Notes under the pieces: model-generated
What the model was told of the DNA's origin: nothing
Databases searched by the model: none
The model's input: only the letters and a program-made list of their open reading frames with translations
Shown here: piece by piece, positions 24,519-35,205 of the stretch
Numbering within the stretch: the first letter of the stretch is position 1
Layout of the letters: each line of letters starts with the position of its first letter
Assembly (NCBI GenBank): GCA_020621965.1
Contig: JAHRYV010000001.1
Location: 91,549 to 155,548 of the forward strand
Reading direction: 5' to 3'
DNA from: Curvibacter sp.
Lineage (GTDB): Bacteria > Pseudomonadota > Gammaproteobacteria > Burkholderiales > Burkholderiaceae_C
DNA length: 64,000 nt
Translations under genes and position numbers: made by a program

Positions 24519-26119
24519 GCGTCGCGCTTGCGGCAGAAGGCGTCCCAGCGGGCATCGTCCACCAGGCCCAGCTGGCGCCCGGTTTCGGTCAGGCGCAGGT
24601 CGGCATTGTCCTCGCGCAGCTGCAGACGGAACTCGGCCCGGCTGGTGAACATGCGGTAGGGCTCGGTCACGCCCTGGGTGGTCAGGTCGTCGACCAGCAC
24701 ACCCAGGTAGGCTTCGTCACGGCGCGGCTGCCAAGCAGATTCGCCGCGGCACTGCAGGGCAGCATTGATGCCGGCAAACAGGCCCTGGGCTGCCGCCTCT
24801 TCATAACCCGTGGTGCCGTTGATCTGGCCGGCAAAAAACAGGCCGCCGATCTGTTTGGTCTCGAAGCTCCCCTTGAGTTCGCGCGGATCGAAGTAGTCGT
24901 ACTCGATGGCGTAGCCGGGGCGCAGGATGTGCGCGTTCTCCAGCCCCTTCATGGAACGCACCAACGCGTACTGAATGTCGAAAGGCAGGCTGGTCGAAAT
25001 GCCGTTGGGGTAGTACTCGTGGGTTGTCAGGCCTTCGGGCTCCAGGAAGATCTGGTGGCTGTCCTTGTCGGCGAAGCGGTTGATCTTGTCTTCCACGCTG
25101 GGGCAATAACGCGGCCCACGCCTCGATCTTGCCGGTGAACATCGGGCTGCGGTCAAAGCCGGAACGGATGATCTCGTGCGTGCGTTCGTTGGTGTGGGTG
25201 ATCCAGCACGGCAGCTGCTGCGGGTGCATGGCCGCGTGGCCCATGAAGCTGAACACCGGCACGCCCTGCTCCTCGTTCAAACCGCCGGGCACGCCATCGC
25301 CCGGCTGCTCGGTGCATTGCGAGAAGTCGATGGACCGACCATCGATACGCGGCGGAGTGCCGGTCTTCAGCCGGCCCTGCGGCAGCTTGAGTTCTTTGAG
25401 CCGGGCCGACAGGCTGACCGCCGGCGGGTCCCCGGCGCGGCCGGCGGCGTAGTTGTTCAGGCCGACGTGGATCTTGCCGTCCAGGAAAGTCCCCGCCGTC
25501 AGCACCACGGTGCGGCTGCGGAACTTGATGCCGACCTGGGTCACGGCGCCCACGACACGGTCACCCTCCACCATCAGGTCGTCCACGGCCTGCTGGAACA
25601 GCCAGAGATTGGGCTGGTTCTCCAGCCGGCGGCGGATGGCCGCCTTATAAAGAATGCGGTCGGCCTGGGCGCGGGTGGCGCGCACGGCCGGGCCCTTGGA
25701 GCTGTTGAGAATGCGGAACTGGATGCCGCCCTCGTCCGTGGCGATGGCCATGGCGCCGCCCAGCGCGTCCACCTCTTTCACCAGGTGGCCCTTGCCGATG
25801 CCGCCGATGGAGGGGTTGCAGCTCATCTGGCCCAGGGTCTCGATGTTGTGCGTCAGCAGCAGGGTCCTGGCACCCATGCGCGCGGACGCCAGCGCGGCTT
25901 CCGTGCCGGCATGGCCGCCGCCAACGACAATGACATCGAATTCTTGTGGGTAAAGCATGGAAAATCCGGGAGAGTGAGCGCATCCTGCGCCGGCGGACGC
26001 CGCCAGCCGCGGCGCCGAAAGACCCGATTTTAGCCGCTCCCGGCCATTTTGGCGACAATAGGGGCTATTGCCCCGCGTCCAGCGGCCCTCTTCAGCTACA
26101 ACTTCAATAGCACTCCCGC

Positions 26120-26377
26120 ATGGATTGCCGCCCCGGCTGCGCTGCCTGCTGCATCGCCCCTTCGATTTCCAGCCCCATCCCTGGCATGCCCCAAGGCAAA
26201 CCGGCCGGGGTGCGTTGCGTGCAGCTGGACGCCGCCAACCGCTGCCTGATCTTCGGCCGGCCCGAGCGGCCCGCAGTGTGCAGCAGCCTGGCGCCCGCGC
26301 CCGCGATGTGCGGCGATTCAGCCGAACAGGCCCTGTTCTATCTGAACCGGCTGGAAAAAGAAACCGCGCCGACCTGA
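26120..26377 (+). CDS. YkgJ-family cysteine-cluster protein
   Basis: 85 residues, beginning [11 protein letters not shown] and with C-x5-C spacing later ([25 protein letters not shown]). The cysteine pattern is that of the YkgJ zinc/iron-binding family of small proteins of unknown role. It ends [13 protein letters not shown]. It lies divergent to mnmG with a gap of about 160 bases. Function is unknown; metal binding is predicted from the cysteines. Confidence 0.85.
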   Translation: MDCRPGCAACCIAPSISSPIPGMPQGKPAGVRCVQLDAANRCLIFGRPERPAVCSSLAPAPAMCGDSAEQALFYLNRLEKETAPT

Positions 26378-26436
26378 GACAGGCGGGCGCGGCTGGAACA
26401 AAGCAAGCTTCTTGTTGTTCTTCGCTCTTGTTCTTC

Positions 26437-27891
26437 TTAAAACGGGTAGTGACGCGGCGTGGTCTGCATGGTAATCCAACGCAGCTCGGTGAACTCGGCG
26501 ATGCCGGCCTTGCCGCCGAAGCGACCGATGCCGGAACCCTTGACGCCGCCGAAGGGCATCTGCGCCTCGTCGTGCACCGTGGGGCCGTTGACGTGGCAGA
26601 TGCCGGAGTCGATGCGGCGCGCCACGTTGAAGGCGCGGGCGATGTCACCACCGAAGACGGCGGCCGACAGGCCGTACTCGTTGTCGTTGGCGCAGGCCAC
26701 GGCTTCTTCCACGCCGTTGACACGCACGACGGCCTTGACCGGGCCGAACGTCTCCTCGTGGTAGATCTTCATGGCTGGGGTCACGTGGTCCAGGATGGTG
26801 GCGGGCATCAGCGTGGTGGTCGCCTTCTCGCCGCAGACCAGTTTGGCGCCCTTGGCCAGCGCATCGTCGATCAGCGCATTGCAGTGCTCCACCGTGCTCA
26901 TGCCGATCACCGAGCCCAGCACCACCGGCTCGGGCTTGCGCGGATCACCCAGCGGCAGGTTGCGGGCCTTGTCGGCGAACTTCTTCACAAAGGCGTCGGC
27001 GATCTTCTGGTCCACGATGATGCGCTCGGTGCTCATGCAGATCTGGCCGCTGTTGGCAAAACAGCCGAAGGCCGCGCCGTTGACGGCGTCATCGATATCA
27101 GCGTCATCCAGGATCACCATGGGCGCCTTGCCGCCCAGCTCCAGCACCACGGGCTTGAGATAGCGGGCGCAGGTCATGGCGATGATCTTGCCGATCTTGG
27201 TGGACCCGGTGAAGTTCACGCGCCGCACGGCCGGATGCGCCACCATGGCTTCCACCACGGCACCGGCGTCGGCCGGGGCATTGGTGATGTAGTTCACCAC
27301 GCCGGGCGGGAAACCCGCCTCCATCAAGGCTTCGATGATGAGCTGGTGGGTGCGCGGGCAGTTCTCCGAACCTTTCAGGATCACGGTGTTGCCGCAAGCC
27401 AGCGGAGTGGCGATGGCGCGCACGGCCAGGATGATGGGCGCGTTCCAGGGCGCGATGCCCAGCACCACGCCGGCAGGCTGGCGCACACCCATGGCCAGGG
27501 ACCCCGGCACATCAGAGGGAATCACCTCGCCCGCGACCTGGGTGGTCAGCGCGGCGGCCTCGCGCAGCATGCCGGCGGCCAGCATGACGTTGAAGCCGGC
27601 CCACATGCCGGTTGCGCCGGTCTCGGCACCCACGGCCTCGATGAACTTGGGTGTCTTGCCTTCCAGTGCGTCGGCGGCTTTGAGCAGCAGCATACGACGC
27701 TCGGTCGGGCCGGTCTGGCTCCAGGTCTTGAAGGCTTCGGCGGCGGCATCACAGGCCATCACGGCATCGGCCGGCGAGGCGGCTGGGGCACGCGTCGCCA
27801 CGCTGCCGTCGAGCGGGTTGCGGCGCTCGAAGGTGGCGCCGCGCTCGGCCGTCACCTTGAGGCCGTTGATGAGCATGGACATATCGGACAT
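26437..27891 (-). CDS. NAD-dependent aldehyde dehydrogenase (benzaldehyde/vanillin dehydrogenase-like)
   Basis: 484 residues. Family residues are all present: [32 protein letters not shown], the general-base glutamate in LELGGKAPM, catalytic cysteine in [11 protein letters not shown] and the EETFGPV / [27 protein letters not shown] terminus. The last pattern is common in vanillin, benzaldehyde and salicylaldehyde dehydrogenases, so an aromatic aldehyde is the likeliest substrate (inference). It is the last gene of the leftward ABC-transporter operon, 27 bases after LivF. Confidence 0.88.
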   Translation of the reverse strand: MSDMSMLINGLKVTAERGATFERRNPLDGSVATRAPAASPADAVMACDAAAEAFKTWSQTGPTERRMLLLKAADALEGKTPKFIEAVGAETGATGMWAGFNVMLAAGMLREAAALTTQVAGEVIPSDVPGSLAMGVRQPAGVVLGIAPWNAPIILAVRAIATPLACGNTVILKGSENCPRTHQLIIEALMEAGFPPGVVNYITNAPADAGAVVEAMVAHPAVRRVNFTGSTKIGKIIAMTCARYLKPVVLELGGKAPMVILDDADIDDAVNGAAFGCFANSGQICMSTERIIVDQKIADAFVKKFADKARNLPLGDPRKPEPVVLGSVIGMSTVEHCNALIDDALAKGAKLVCGEKATTTLMPATILDHVTPAMKIYHEETFGPVKAVVRVNGVEEAVACANDNEYGLSAAVFGGDIARAFNVARRIDSGICHVNGPTVHDEAQMPFGGVKGSGIGRFGGKAGIAEFTELRWITMQTTPRHYPF

Positions 27892-27918
27892 GGTTTTCTC
27901 CTTCAGGGGATCGGTTTG

Positions 27919-28721
<803 letters not shown>

Positions 28722-28725
<4 letters not shown>

Positions 28726-29528
28726 GCGGCCACCTCCTCGTCCTGGCTCGCGGGCTCGGCCATCTCGTCACCCAGATAGGCTTCAATGACCTCGGGGTTG
28801 CGCACCACGTTGTGCGGCGTGTCGTCGGCGATCTTGCGGCCCTGGTGCAGCACGATGACGCGCTCCACATGGCGCAGCAAGGTCGTTACGGCGTGTTCGA
28901 TCCAGATCACGGTCAGGTCCAGCTCGTCGCGCAAGCGGCGGATCAGGCGGGCCATCTCCTCGATCTCGGCTTCGGTCAGGCCGGCGGCCACTTCGTCCAG
29001 CAGCAGGAGCTTCGGCCTAGTGGCCAAGGCCATGCCGATCTCCAGCAGGCGCTGCTGCGAAGGCGTGATGGCCGCGGCCGGCAGCTCGGCCTGGGCCGAG
29101 AGGCCGATGAGCTGCAGGATGCTCATGGCATCACGCAGCGCCCATGGCACACCGAGCTCGTCGCCCCAGAAGACGTACTTGCGGCGGCGACGCCCGGCGA
29201 ACTTGAGGCCGAACTCGATGTTGGCGACCACCGGCATGTCGGGGAAGACGCGCGGCGTCTGGAAGGTGCGCGCCACGCCGTGGGCGGCAAAGCGGTGCGG
29301 ACCCCGCCCCGTCAGATTGCGCCCGTTGGAAACCAGACGGCCCGAGGTCGGAACAAGTACTCCGGAGATCGCATTGAAGAAGGTGGTCTTGCCGGCACCG
29401 TTGGGACCGATGATGCCCACCAGTTCACCGGGCGCAAAACTGGCGCTGACGGCGTCCACGGCCACCAGGCCACCAAAACGCACGGTCACGTTGTGCGCCT
29501 CCAGCAAAGGCGTGATGTGCTCAGACAA
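28722..29528 (-). CDS. livG: ABC transporter ATP-binding protein, LivG type
   Basis: 268 residues from a TTG start (LSEHITPLLEAHNVTVRFGGLVAVD), preceded by AAGGAGAGCC at good spacing; the frame is open further up but those residues overlap LivM and look unlike LivG. Walker A IIGPNGAGKTTFFNAISG, LivG-type ARTFQTPRVFPDM, signature ITPSQQRLLEIGMALATRP (atypical LSGGQ) and Walker B LLLLDEVAAGLT are visible. ATPase partner of LivF. It overlaps livM by 8 bases. Confidence 0.86.
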
Positions 29529-30549
29529 AGTGGCTCTCCTTCTCGCGGCGCTTGGCGCGCTGCTTCTCACGTTCCTTCTCGCCACTCAACTCGCTGCGGA
29601 TGTCACGCGCCCAGGCACGGCTGTCGTTCCACCAGTCCTTGAACGTGGCCCAGCGCAGCGAGGCCAGGCCGCCGGGCAGGTACAGCACGCACAGGATGAG
29701 CAGCAGGCCCAGCGACATCAGGTAGATCTGCGGGAACTGCAAGCGCAGCGACTCGGCCAGCACGCTGAAGATGATGGCGGCCAGCAAGGGGCCCCAGAGC
29801 GTGAGCACGCCGCCGATCAGGGTGATCAGCACGGTCTGGAAACCGATGAAGGGGTTGAACACGGTGTGCGGGTCGATATAGGTCCAGCGCACCGCCATCG
29901 CCGCACCGACCGCGCCGGCAAAGGCGGCGGTGATCGCAAAACCCGCGATCTTGACCAGCCGCGTGTTCACGCCCAGGGTCTGGGCCCGCTGCTCGTCCGC
30001 GCCTATGCCCATGAGGGCCAGGCCAAAGCGTGTGCGCCGCACCACGATGGAGGTGGCCACCGCCAGCAGGGCCAGGGCCAGCATGGTCAGGTAGATGGTG
30101 TCGCGCTCGGGGACCACGGTCAGGACGCGCCCCACGGTGCCGGTGACCGTCTTCTCGAAATAGGTCACGGCGTGCAGGATGAGCTCGGTCATGCCGAAGG
30201 TCAGCACGGCGAAGTAGGTGCCGCGCAGGTGCAGCACGGCCGCGCCCATGACGATGGCCACCAGCACGGCGATGCCCGCCCCGATGGCGATGGTCTCGAC
30301 CCAGCTGAACTGGCCCAGGAGGATGGCGCTGGTGTAGGCGCCGATGCCGAAGAAGGCCGAGGTGGCCAGCGACAGGTAACGCGTGCTGCCGCAGAACAGG
30401 CCCCAGCTCGAAGACAGGGCCACGTACATCAGGCAGGTCAGCGCCATGGAAACCACAAACTCGCTGGCATAGAACGGCAGGGCCAAACACCAACCGGCAA
30501 AGGCCAGCAGCACCAGCAGGTCGCGGATGAGGAATTGGCGGGAATTCAT
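29521..30549 (-). CDS. livM: ABC transporter permease, LivM type
   Basis: 342 residues with about ten hydrophobic segments. The LivM-type core includes SSSWGLFCGSTRYLSLATSAFFGIGAYTSAIL, GTYFAVLTFGMTELI, GIGADEQRAQTLGVNTRLVKIAGFAITAAFAGAVGA and GGVLTLWGPLLAAIIF, all expected for the second permease subunit of branched-chain-type importers. The C-terminal tail is very basic and charged (EKEREKQRAKRREKE). It overlaps LivH and LivG. Confidence 0.89.
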   Translation of the reverse strand: MNSRQFLIRDLLVLLAFAGWCLALPFYASEFVVSMALTCLMYVALSSSWGLFCGSTRYLSLATSAFFGIGAYTSAILLGQFSWVETIAIGAGIAVLVAIVMGAAVLHLRGTYFAVLTFGMTELILHAVTYFEKTVTGTVGRVLTVVPERDTIYLTMLALALLAVATSIVVRRTRFGLALMGIGADEQRAQTLGVNTRLVKIAGFAITAAFAGAVGAAMAVRWTYIDPHTVFNPFIGFQTVLITLIGGVLTLWGPLLAAIIFSVLAESLRLQFPQIYLMSLGLLLILCVLYLPGGLASLRWATFKDWWNDSRAWARDIRSELSGEKEREKQRAKRREKESHFV

Positions 30550-31436
30550 GCCTTGCGTCCTTTACGGGCAAACAGACCTTCGGGGCGCAGCAAGAGTACG
30601 GCGATGAACACCGCGTAGGACAGCAGGGCCTTGAGCGAGGGGTTGGTGAAGTGCATACCCAGGGCCTCGATCACGCCGAGGAACAGGCCGCCAAGCAGTG
30701 CGCCGCTCATGCTGCCGAAGCCGCCGAGGGTGATGACAATCAGCGCCGTCACGGTGTAGGGCTGGCCCATATAGGGGGTGATGGTGTAGGCCATGGACAG
30801 CAGCGCGCCGGCGATGCCCGAGAGGCCCAGGCCGATGCCGAACATCAGCGGGTGCAGGCGTTTGGTGTCGATGCCCATGAGCTGCGCGCCGATGGGCGAC
30901 TGCATCAGGGCGCACACGCCCTTGCCCAGCAGCGTCATGCGCAAGAGCACGATGAGCGCGCCCGAGAACAGCAGGGCCAGGAAAAAGACCAGCAACTTGT
31001 TGGCGGCGAACTGCACCTGACCAAACTTCACGGGCTCGGTCAGGTAGTCGTAACCGCGCAAGTCACCACCCCAGAGCCAGGACACGAAGTTCTGCACCAG
31101 GAACATCAAGCCGAAAGCCACCATGAGGCCACGCGCCTCGAACACGTCGAGGTTGGGCGAAGTGGCGGTGAGGCGGCGGAAGCACAGGAAGTGCAGCACG
31201 ACACCGAGCACCATCAGCACGAGAAAGGCTACGGGCACCATGAGCAGGGGTGAAATGCCGAACTGCGTCTGGACCAGCCAGGTCAGGTAGGCGCCCACCA
31301 TGAGGAACTCCCCATGGGCGATGTTGAGGATGCGCATCAGGCCGTACTGGAGGTTCAGCCCCAGGGCGACCAGCGCATAGATGCCGCCGGTGATGAGACC
31401 GGAGGCGATCAGTTCTAGCCAGGCAGTGATGGACAT
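30546..31436 (-). CDS. livH: ABC transporter permease, LivH type
   Basis: 296 residues from MSITAWLELIASGLITGGIYALVALGLNLQYGLMRILNIAHGEFLMVGAY, a clear LivH start. Seven to eight membrane helices; GLVMAF-type and GGFGSMSGALLGGLFLGVIEALG near the C terminus. It forms the membrane channel with LivM. The ATG at 31436 is supported by homology length; the open frame continues 19 residues upstream without family match. It follows the substrate-binding gene after a hairpin. Confidence 0.9.
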   Translation of the reverse strand: MSITAWLELIASGLITGGIYALVALGLNLQYGLMRILNIAHGEFLMVGAYLTWLVQTQFGISPLLMVPVAFLVLMVLGVVLHFLCFRRLTATSPNLDVFEARGLMVAFGLMFLVQNFVSWLWGGDLRGYDYLTEPVKFGQVQFAANKLLVFFLALLFSGALIVLLRMTLLGKGVCALMQSPIGAQLMGIDTKRLHPLMFGIGLGLSGIAGALLSMAYTITPYMGQPYTVTALIVITLGGFGSMSGALLGGLFLGVIEALGMHFTNPSLKALLSYAVFIAVLLLRPEGLFARKGRKA

Positions 31437-31478
31437 ATCGAGAAGGTTCCGCCCACCCCTGCCGGAGCAGAAGCGGGC

Positions 31479-31513
31479 GGAAAAAAGAAACAAGGACGGG
31501 TCAGAGACCCGTC
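31479..31513 (-). terminator. Hairpin with T-run between substrate-binding gene and livH
   Basis: On the minus strand GACGGGTC and GACCCGTC form a perfect 8-bp stem with a 3-base loop, followed by CTTGTTTCTTTTTT. It probably works as a partial terminator so that the binding protein is made in excess over the membrane and ATPase subunits, a common layout in such operons. Confidence 0.8.
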
Positions 31514-31524
31514 ACAGGGAAGAA

Positions 31525-32715
31525 TCACCAAACCGGTTTCGGCGCCAGCTTGGCAGTAGCGACCTTGGCCGGCCACACCACCTCGAACTCGCCCTTTTGC
31601 CACTGGCCCACGGTGCCCGGGGTGCCCACGTTCTCGCTGCCGACGAACTTGATGTCGCCCAGGATGGTCTTGTGCGTGGTGTTGGCCACGTAGTCACGGA
31701 TGGCCTTGCGATCCAGGCCGTGCGTCTTGACCGCATTGGTCAGGATCTCCAGGCCGGCCCAGGTCGCGCCGCTGGCCCAGCGGTCGGGCTCCTTGCCGCC
31801 GAACTTCTTGGTGTGCGCGTCGAAGTAGGCCTTGGCGCCGGGGCTGGTCTTGCCATTCCACGAGCCCATGCCCAGCACGCCTTCGGCACCGGCCGGCGTC
31901 ATGACGTTGCGGTAGAGCTGGAAGGCGGTACCGACCGAGGCGTAGAAGTACTTGGGGTTGAAACCGATCTCCTTGGCCTGCTTGCTGGCCAGGATGGTGT
32001 CGGGCGGGTAGGTGAAACCGACGAAGGCGTCCGGGTTCTTGTCCTTCATGGAGCGCAGCACGGGCGACAGGTCCTTGACGCCACCGGGGTAGCTCTTGTC
32101 TTCCACCATGCTGATGCCCGAGCCCTGCAGCGCCACTTTCAGCGCGGCGTAGTTCTCCAGGCCGAACAGGTCGTCCACGTAGATGACGGCGATGGTCTTG
32201 GCGCCATTGGCCTTGAGCATGTCGACCAGGGCCTCGCACATGGGCTTGGGCTGCTGCAGCAGCAGGAAGAAGTAGGGCAGCTTCATCTCGATCAGGCGCT
32301 TGGACAGGGCCGTGGGCGCCAGGAAGGGATATTGGAAGCGGTTGGCCAACGGGGCCACGGCGAAGTTGGCATTCGACCCCCAGGGTGGCAGCACCAGGTC
32401 GACCTTGTCGCTACCCATGAGCTTTTCATAGGAGCGCACGCAGGTCTCGATGTCGCTGCGGTCGTCGGAGCTGATCAGCTCGATCGGGCGCTTTTCGCCC
32501 TTGACGTTCAGGCCGCCGGCGGCGTTCTGCTGCTCGGCCCACAGCAGGTAGTTGGGCTCCTGGCTGACCTGGGCGCCGCCGGTCCACGGACCGGTGCGGG
32601 CAATGGCATAACCCACGCGCACCGGCGCGGCTGCGAACAGGTGCGGGGCAAAGGCGGCGGTGCCGACGGCGGCGGCCGTGCCCTTGAGCAGGGTGCGTTT
32701 AGTCTGTTGAACCAT
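31525..32715 (-). CDS. ABC transporter substrate-binding protein (branched-chain amino-acid type)
   Basis: 396 residues from MVQQTKRTLLKGTAAAVGTAAFAPHLFAAA, a signal peptide ending near residue 30 (KR, not the twin-arginine RR). The mature part is a type I periplasmic-binding fold: VRVGYAIARTGPWTGGAQVSQE, ISSDDRSDIETCVRSYEKLM, VDLVLPPWGSNANFAVAPL and KTIAVIYVDDLFGLENYAALK. It captures the ligand outside the inner membrane and delivers it to LivHM. Ligand is unknown. First gene of the leftward operon; the AraC gene diverges from it. Confidence 0.88.
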   Translation of the reverse strand: MVQQTKRTLLKGTAAAVGTAAFAPHLFAAAPVRVGYAIARTGPWTGGAQVSQEPNYLLWAEQQNAAGGLNVKGEKRPIELISSDDRSDIETCVRSYEKLMGSDKVDLVLPPWGSNANFAVAPLANRFQYPFLAPTALSKRLIEMKLPYFFLLLQQPKPMCEALVDMLKANGAKTIAVIYVDDLFGLENYAALKVALQGSGISMVEDKSYPGGVKDLSPVLRSMKDKNPDAFVGFTYPPDTILASKQAKEIGFNPKYFYASVGTAFQLYRNVMTPAGAEGVLGMGSWNGKTSPGAKAYFDAHTKKFGGKEPDRWASGATWAGLEILTNAVKTHGLDRKAIRDYVANTTHKTILGDIKFVGSENVGTPGTVGQWQKGEFEVVWPAKVATAKLAPKPVW

Positions 32716-32921
32716 GGTGTCTCCAGTGGAAGTTGCTTCAGGAATGGCGCACAGCCATCCTAAGAAGCCGGCGCGCCGACGGCTTTGCTGAACGTGCACA
32801 AAGTAGTTGACGGTTCATGCAAGAGCATTAGGGTTAACCCGTCTCCACGGGTTTGCCCGGGCGCCGATCCACCCCATAATCCCGCGATGATGCAGAGCCT
32901 CGCCCTCCCACGGAGTCCCGC

Positions 32922-33875
32922 ATGACCACCAACGCCACCGCCGTCACGACAGACGATGTCGCGCCGCGCGAGCGTGCGCCCCTGTGGCGCGAGTGGATCT
33001 GGAAACACTTCGGCGGCCTCGAGTCCGACCTCTACGGCGACACCGATTTCGACGGCCACATGGCTTCGGTGCGCGCCGGCCCGCTCATCCTCACCAAGCT
33101 GGAGGCCAACCGCCATCGTGTGGTGCGCACCCGCGACATGGCGCGCAAGAGCGATGAGGGTTATCTCAAGATCGTGGCGCCGACCCGCGGGCGCGCCGGC
33201 GTCGAGCAGATGGGCCGCCAGACCTGGGTCACCCCCGGCACCTGGACCATCTACGACACCACGGGCAGCTACGCCGTGGGCAACCCGGAACGCGTGGAGC
33301 ATCTGATCGTCATGGTGCCCAAGGCGCAAATGATCGAGCGCGGCCTGCGGCTGGACAACCTGATGGCGCGCCCGGTAGGCGGCAGCAGCGGCATCGCCCG
33401 CGTGGCGCTGACCACCATGCGCAGCACCTTCCTGGAGCTGCCCAATATGAGCGCCGATGCCGCCCGCGGCGCCGGCGAGCTGATCACCCAGCTGGTGCAC
33501 CTGTCCTTGCTGGAGCTGGCGGGCCAGGAAACCCAGCTCACCCAGCGCGAGGCGCTCAAGGACCGCATCCGCGGTTATGTGGCACTGCACCTGCACAACC
33601 CGGCCCTCAGCGCGGACCAGATCGCGCACGCCCTGAACTGCAGCAAGCGCCACCTCTACAACGCCTACGCCGACGAGGAAGAGACGCTGGCGAGCTACAT
33701 CCAGCGCCTGCGGCTGGAAGCCTGCATCCGCGAGCTGCAGCAGACCGCACCCGCGCGCCCCATCACGGACATTGCGCTGTCCTGGGGTTTCAACAACCTC
33801 TCCCACTTCAGTCGCGTGTTCCGCGAACACACGGGCAAGAGCCCGAGCGAATTCCGCCACACCTCCCTGCCCTGA
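32922..33875 (+). CDS. AraC-family regulator divergent from the ABC-transporter operon
   Basis: 317 residues. The N-terminal half (VAPTRGRAGVEQMGRQTWVTPGTWTIYDTTGSYAVGNPERVEHLIVMVPKAQ) is the AraC_binding_2/FeaR-like sensing domain. Two C-terminal HTH motifs follow: NPALSADQIAHALNCSKRHLYNAYADE and ITDIALSWGFNNLSHFSRVFREHTGKSPSEFR. It lies head to head with the transporter/aldehyde-dehydrogenase operon with a 206-bp gap, so it probably activates that operon in response to its ligand (inference). A CCACGGAG ribosome site precedes the ATG. Confidence 0.86.
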   Translation: MTTNATAVTTDDVAPRERAPLWREWIWKHFGGLESDLYGDTDFDGHMASVRAGPLILTKLEANRHRVVRTRDMARKSDEGYLKIVAPTRGRAGVEQMGRQTWVTPGTWTIYDTTGSYAVGNPERVEHLIVMVPKAQMIERGLRLDNLMARPVGGSSGIARVALTTMRSTFLELPNMSADAARGAGELITQLVHLSLLELAGQETQLTQREALKDRIRGYVALHLHNPALSADQIAHALNCSKRHLYNAYADEEETLASYIQRLRLEACIRELQQTAPARPITDIALSWGFNNLSHFSRVFREHTGKSPSEFRHTSLP

Positions 33876-33903
33876 GCTCCCCGGTCGGGCTGCCGATGCG
33901 GGC

Positions 33904-35205
33904 TCAGTGCCCCGCTTCTTCAGCGGCCCACAGCCGGTGTGCGTCCACCAGCAGACGCGCCACCGTCTCCAGCGCATCCCAGCGCGCCGCCTCGGCGGCC
34001 AGGGCGGCCTCCAGCGCGCCGCGGCGCGACTGCAGCGCCTCGGTCAGCGTCATCTCACCCAGGCTGTAGGCCTTCATGCCCATTTGCGCCACCCGCGCCA
34101 TGGCCTGCTCCACCGCCGCCAGCCGCTGCCAGGTCGCCAAGGCATGGGTGGCGCGCAGCACCACGCCCTGCGCCGCCGCCTCCACCCGCTGGCGGGTCTG
34201 CAGCAGGCGCTGCTCGGCCGCCGCCAGTTCCGCCAGCGCGACCCGCTGCTCGGAAGCACGGAAGCTGCCGGTCAGCGGGATGGACACATAGGCGCCGACG
34301 ATGTTCTCCGCCCCGCCGCGCTCGCGCGCGGCGCGCACACCCAGCAGCGGGTCGGCGCTGCGGTCCTGGCCGGCGCGTTCGCTCTTGAGGCGGGCCAGCC
34401 CCACCTCGGCCTCGGCCAGTTCGATCTCGTGGTTGTCGTCCAGGATGCGTTGCACCCACTGCGGCGCCTCGTCGGCGAGCTGCAGCATCTGCGGTGTGGT
34501 CGCCGTCGCGGCAGACACCTGCTCCCCCAGGTCCAGGCCCGGGAAACGCTTCTGCAGCTCGGCCAGCAGCACTGCCTCCTGGCCGAGCGTCTGCTGCTGC
34601 TGGGCCTGCATGCGGTCGCGCTCGGCCTGGGCCATCAGCTCGTCGATGCGCGGCACATCGCCCGCGCGCACCCGGCGCGCCGCGATATCGAGCTGCTCCT
34701 GGGCCAGCGCACTCTGCTGCGCCTGCACCCGAGCGGCACTGCGCGCGCGCTGCCAGTCGTACCAGCCCTGCAGCAGGCTGCGCACCGCCTCGTGCCAGGT
34801 ATCGGCGTAACCCGAGCGCGCCGCCGATACCCCGGCCTCACCCAGCGCGCGGTCGGTCCGGGCCTTGCCGCCCCAGCGGATGCTGCGCTCCAGCGCCACT
34901 TCGCTCTCGACGTAATTCGTGCCGCCGGTCTCCGAGCGCTGGTTGCCGGCCAGGCGCAGCGTCCATTCGTGCACACCGGCCTGCAGGCCCTGCTCGCGCG
35001 CCAGCGCGCCGTCCATGCCGGCGCGCGCGGCCTGCACCTGCGGCAAGGCGGTGACCACCTGCCGCGTCGGCGCCAGGGGCGGCAGGCCCAGCGCCTGCGT
35101 CCACTGCGCCTCGTCGGTCGTCACGGCGCCCGTGTCCTGCGGCGCCGCCGCAGCGGGCCACGACAGCGCCGCCAGGCACAGGAGCATCAAAGCGCGCTGC
35201 TTCAT
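33904..35205 (-). CDS. TolC-family outer-membrane efflux protein (system 1)
   Basis: 433 residues. A signal peptide (MKQRALMLLCLAALSWPAAA) precedes a long helical-hairpin protein with two related halves, rich in Ala, Gln and Arg (LAQEQLDIAARRVRAGDVPRIDELMAQAE and AQMGMKAYSLGEMTLTEALQSRRGALEAAL), the coiled-coil pattern of heavy-metal outer-membrane factors (CzcC/CusC). It is the last gene of the leftward RND operon. The ATG at 35205 overlaps the DUF3240 stop by 4 bases. Confidence 0.85.
   Translation of the reverse strand: MKQRALMLLCLAALSWPAAAAPQDTGAVTTDEAQWTQALGLPPLAPTRQVVTALPQVQAARAGMDGALAREQGLQAGVHEWTLRLAGNQRSETGGTNYVESEVALERSIRWGGKARTDRALGEAGVSAARSGYADTWHEAVRSLLQGWYDWQRARSAARVQAQQSALAQEQLDIAARRVRAGDVPRIDELMAQAERDRMQAQQQQTLGQEAVLLAELQKRFPGLDLGEQVSAATATTPQMLQLADEAPQWVQRILDDNHEIELAEAEVGLARLKSERAGQDRSADPLLGVRAARERGGAENIVGAYVSIPLTGSFRASEQRVALAELAAAEQRLLQTRQRVEAAAQGVVLRATHALATWQRLAAVEQAMARVAQMGMKAYSLGEMTLTEALQSRRGALEAALAAEAARWDALETVARLLVDAHRLWAAEEAGH

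Larger units (their letters stand above)
23993..25958 (-). pseudogene. mnmG: tRNA uridine-5-carboxymethylaminomethyl modification enzyme MnmG, frame broken
   Basis: The N-terminal frame (25958 to about 25120) starts [22 protein letters not shown] with the FAD Rossmann site, then [22 protein letters not shown]. The C-terminal frame (about 25110-23993) has [21 protein letters not shown] and ends [21 protein letters not shown]. At 25111-25124 two bases are missing: the expected GEG/GVGPRYCPS stretch lacks one G and one C in G/C runs. With both restored the protein would be about 650 residues, the family norm. MnmG with MnmE modifies tRNA wobble uridines. Sequencing error is the simplest cause. 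Confidence 0.88.
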
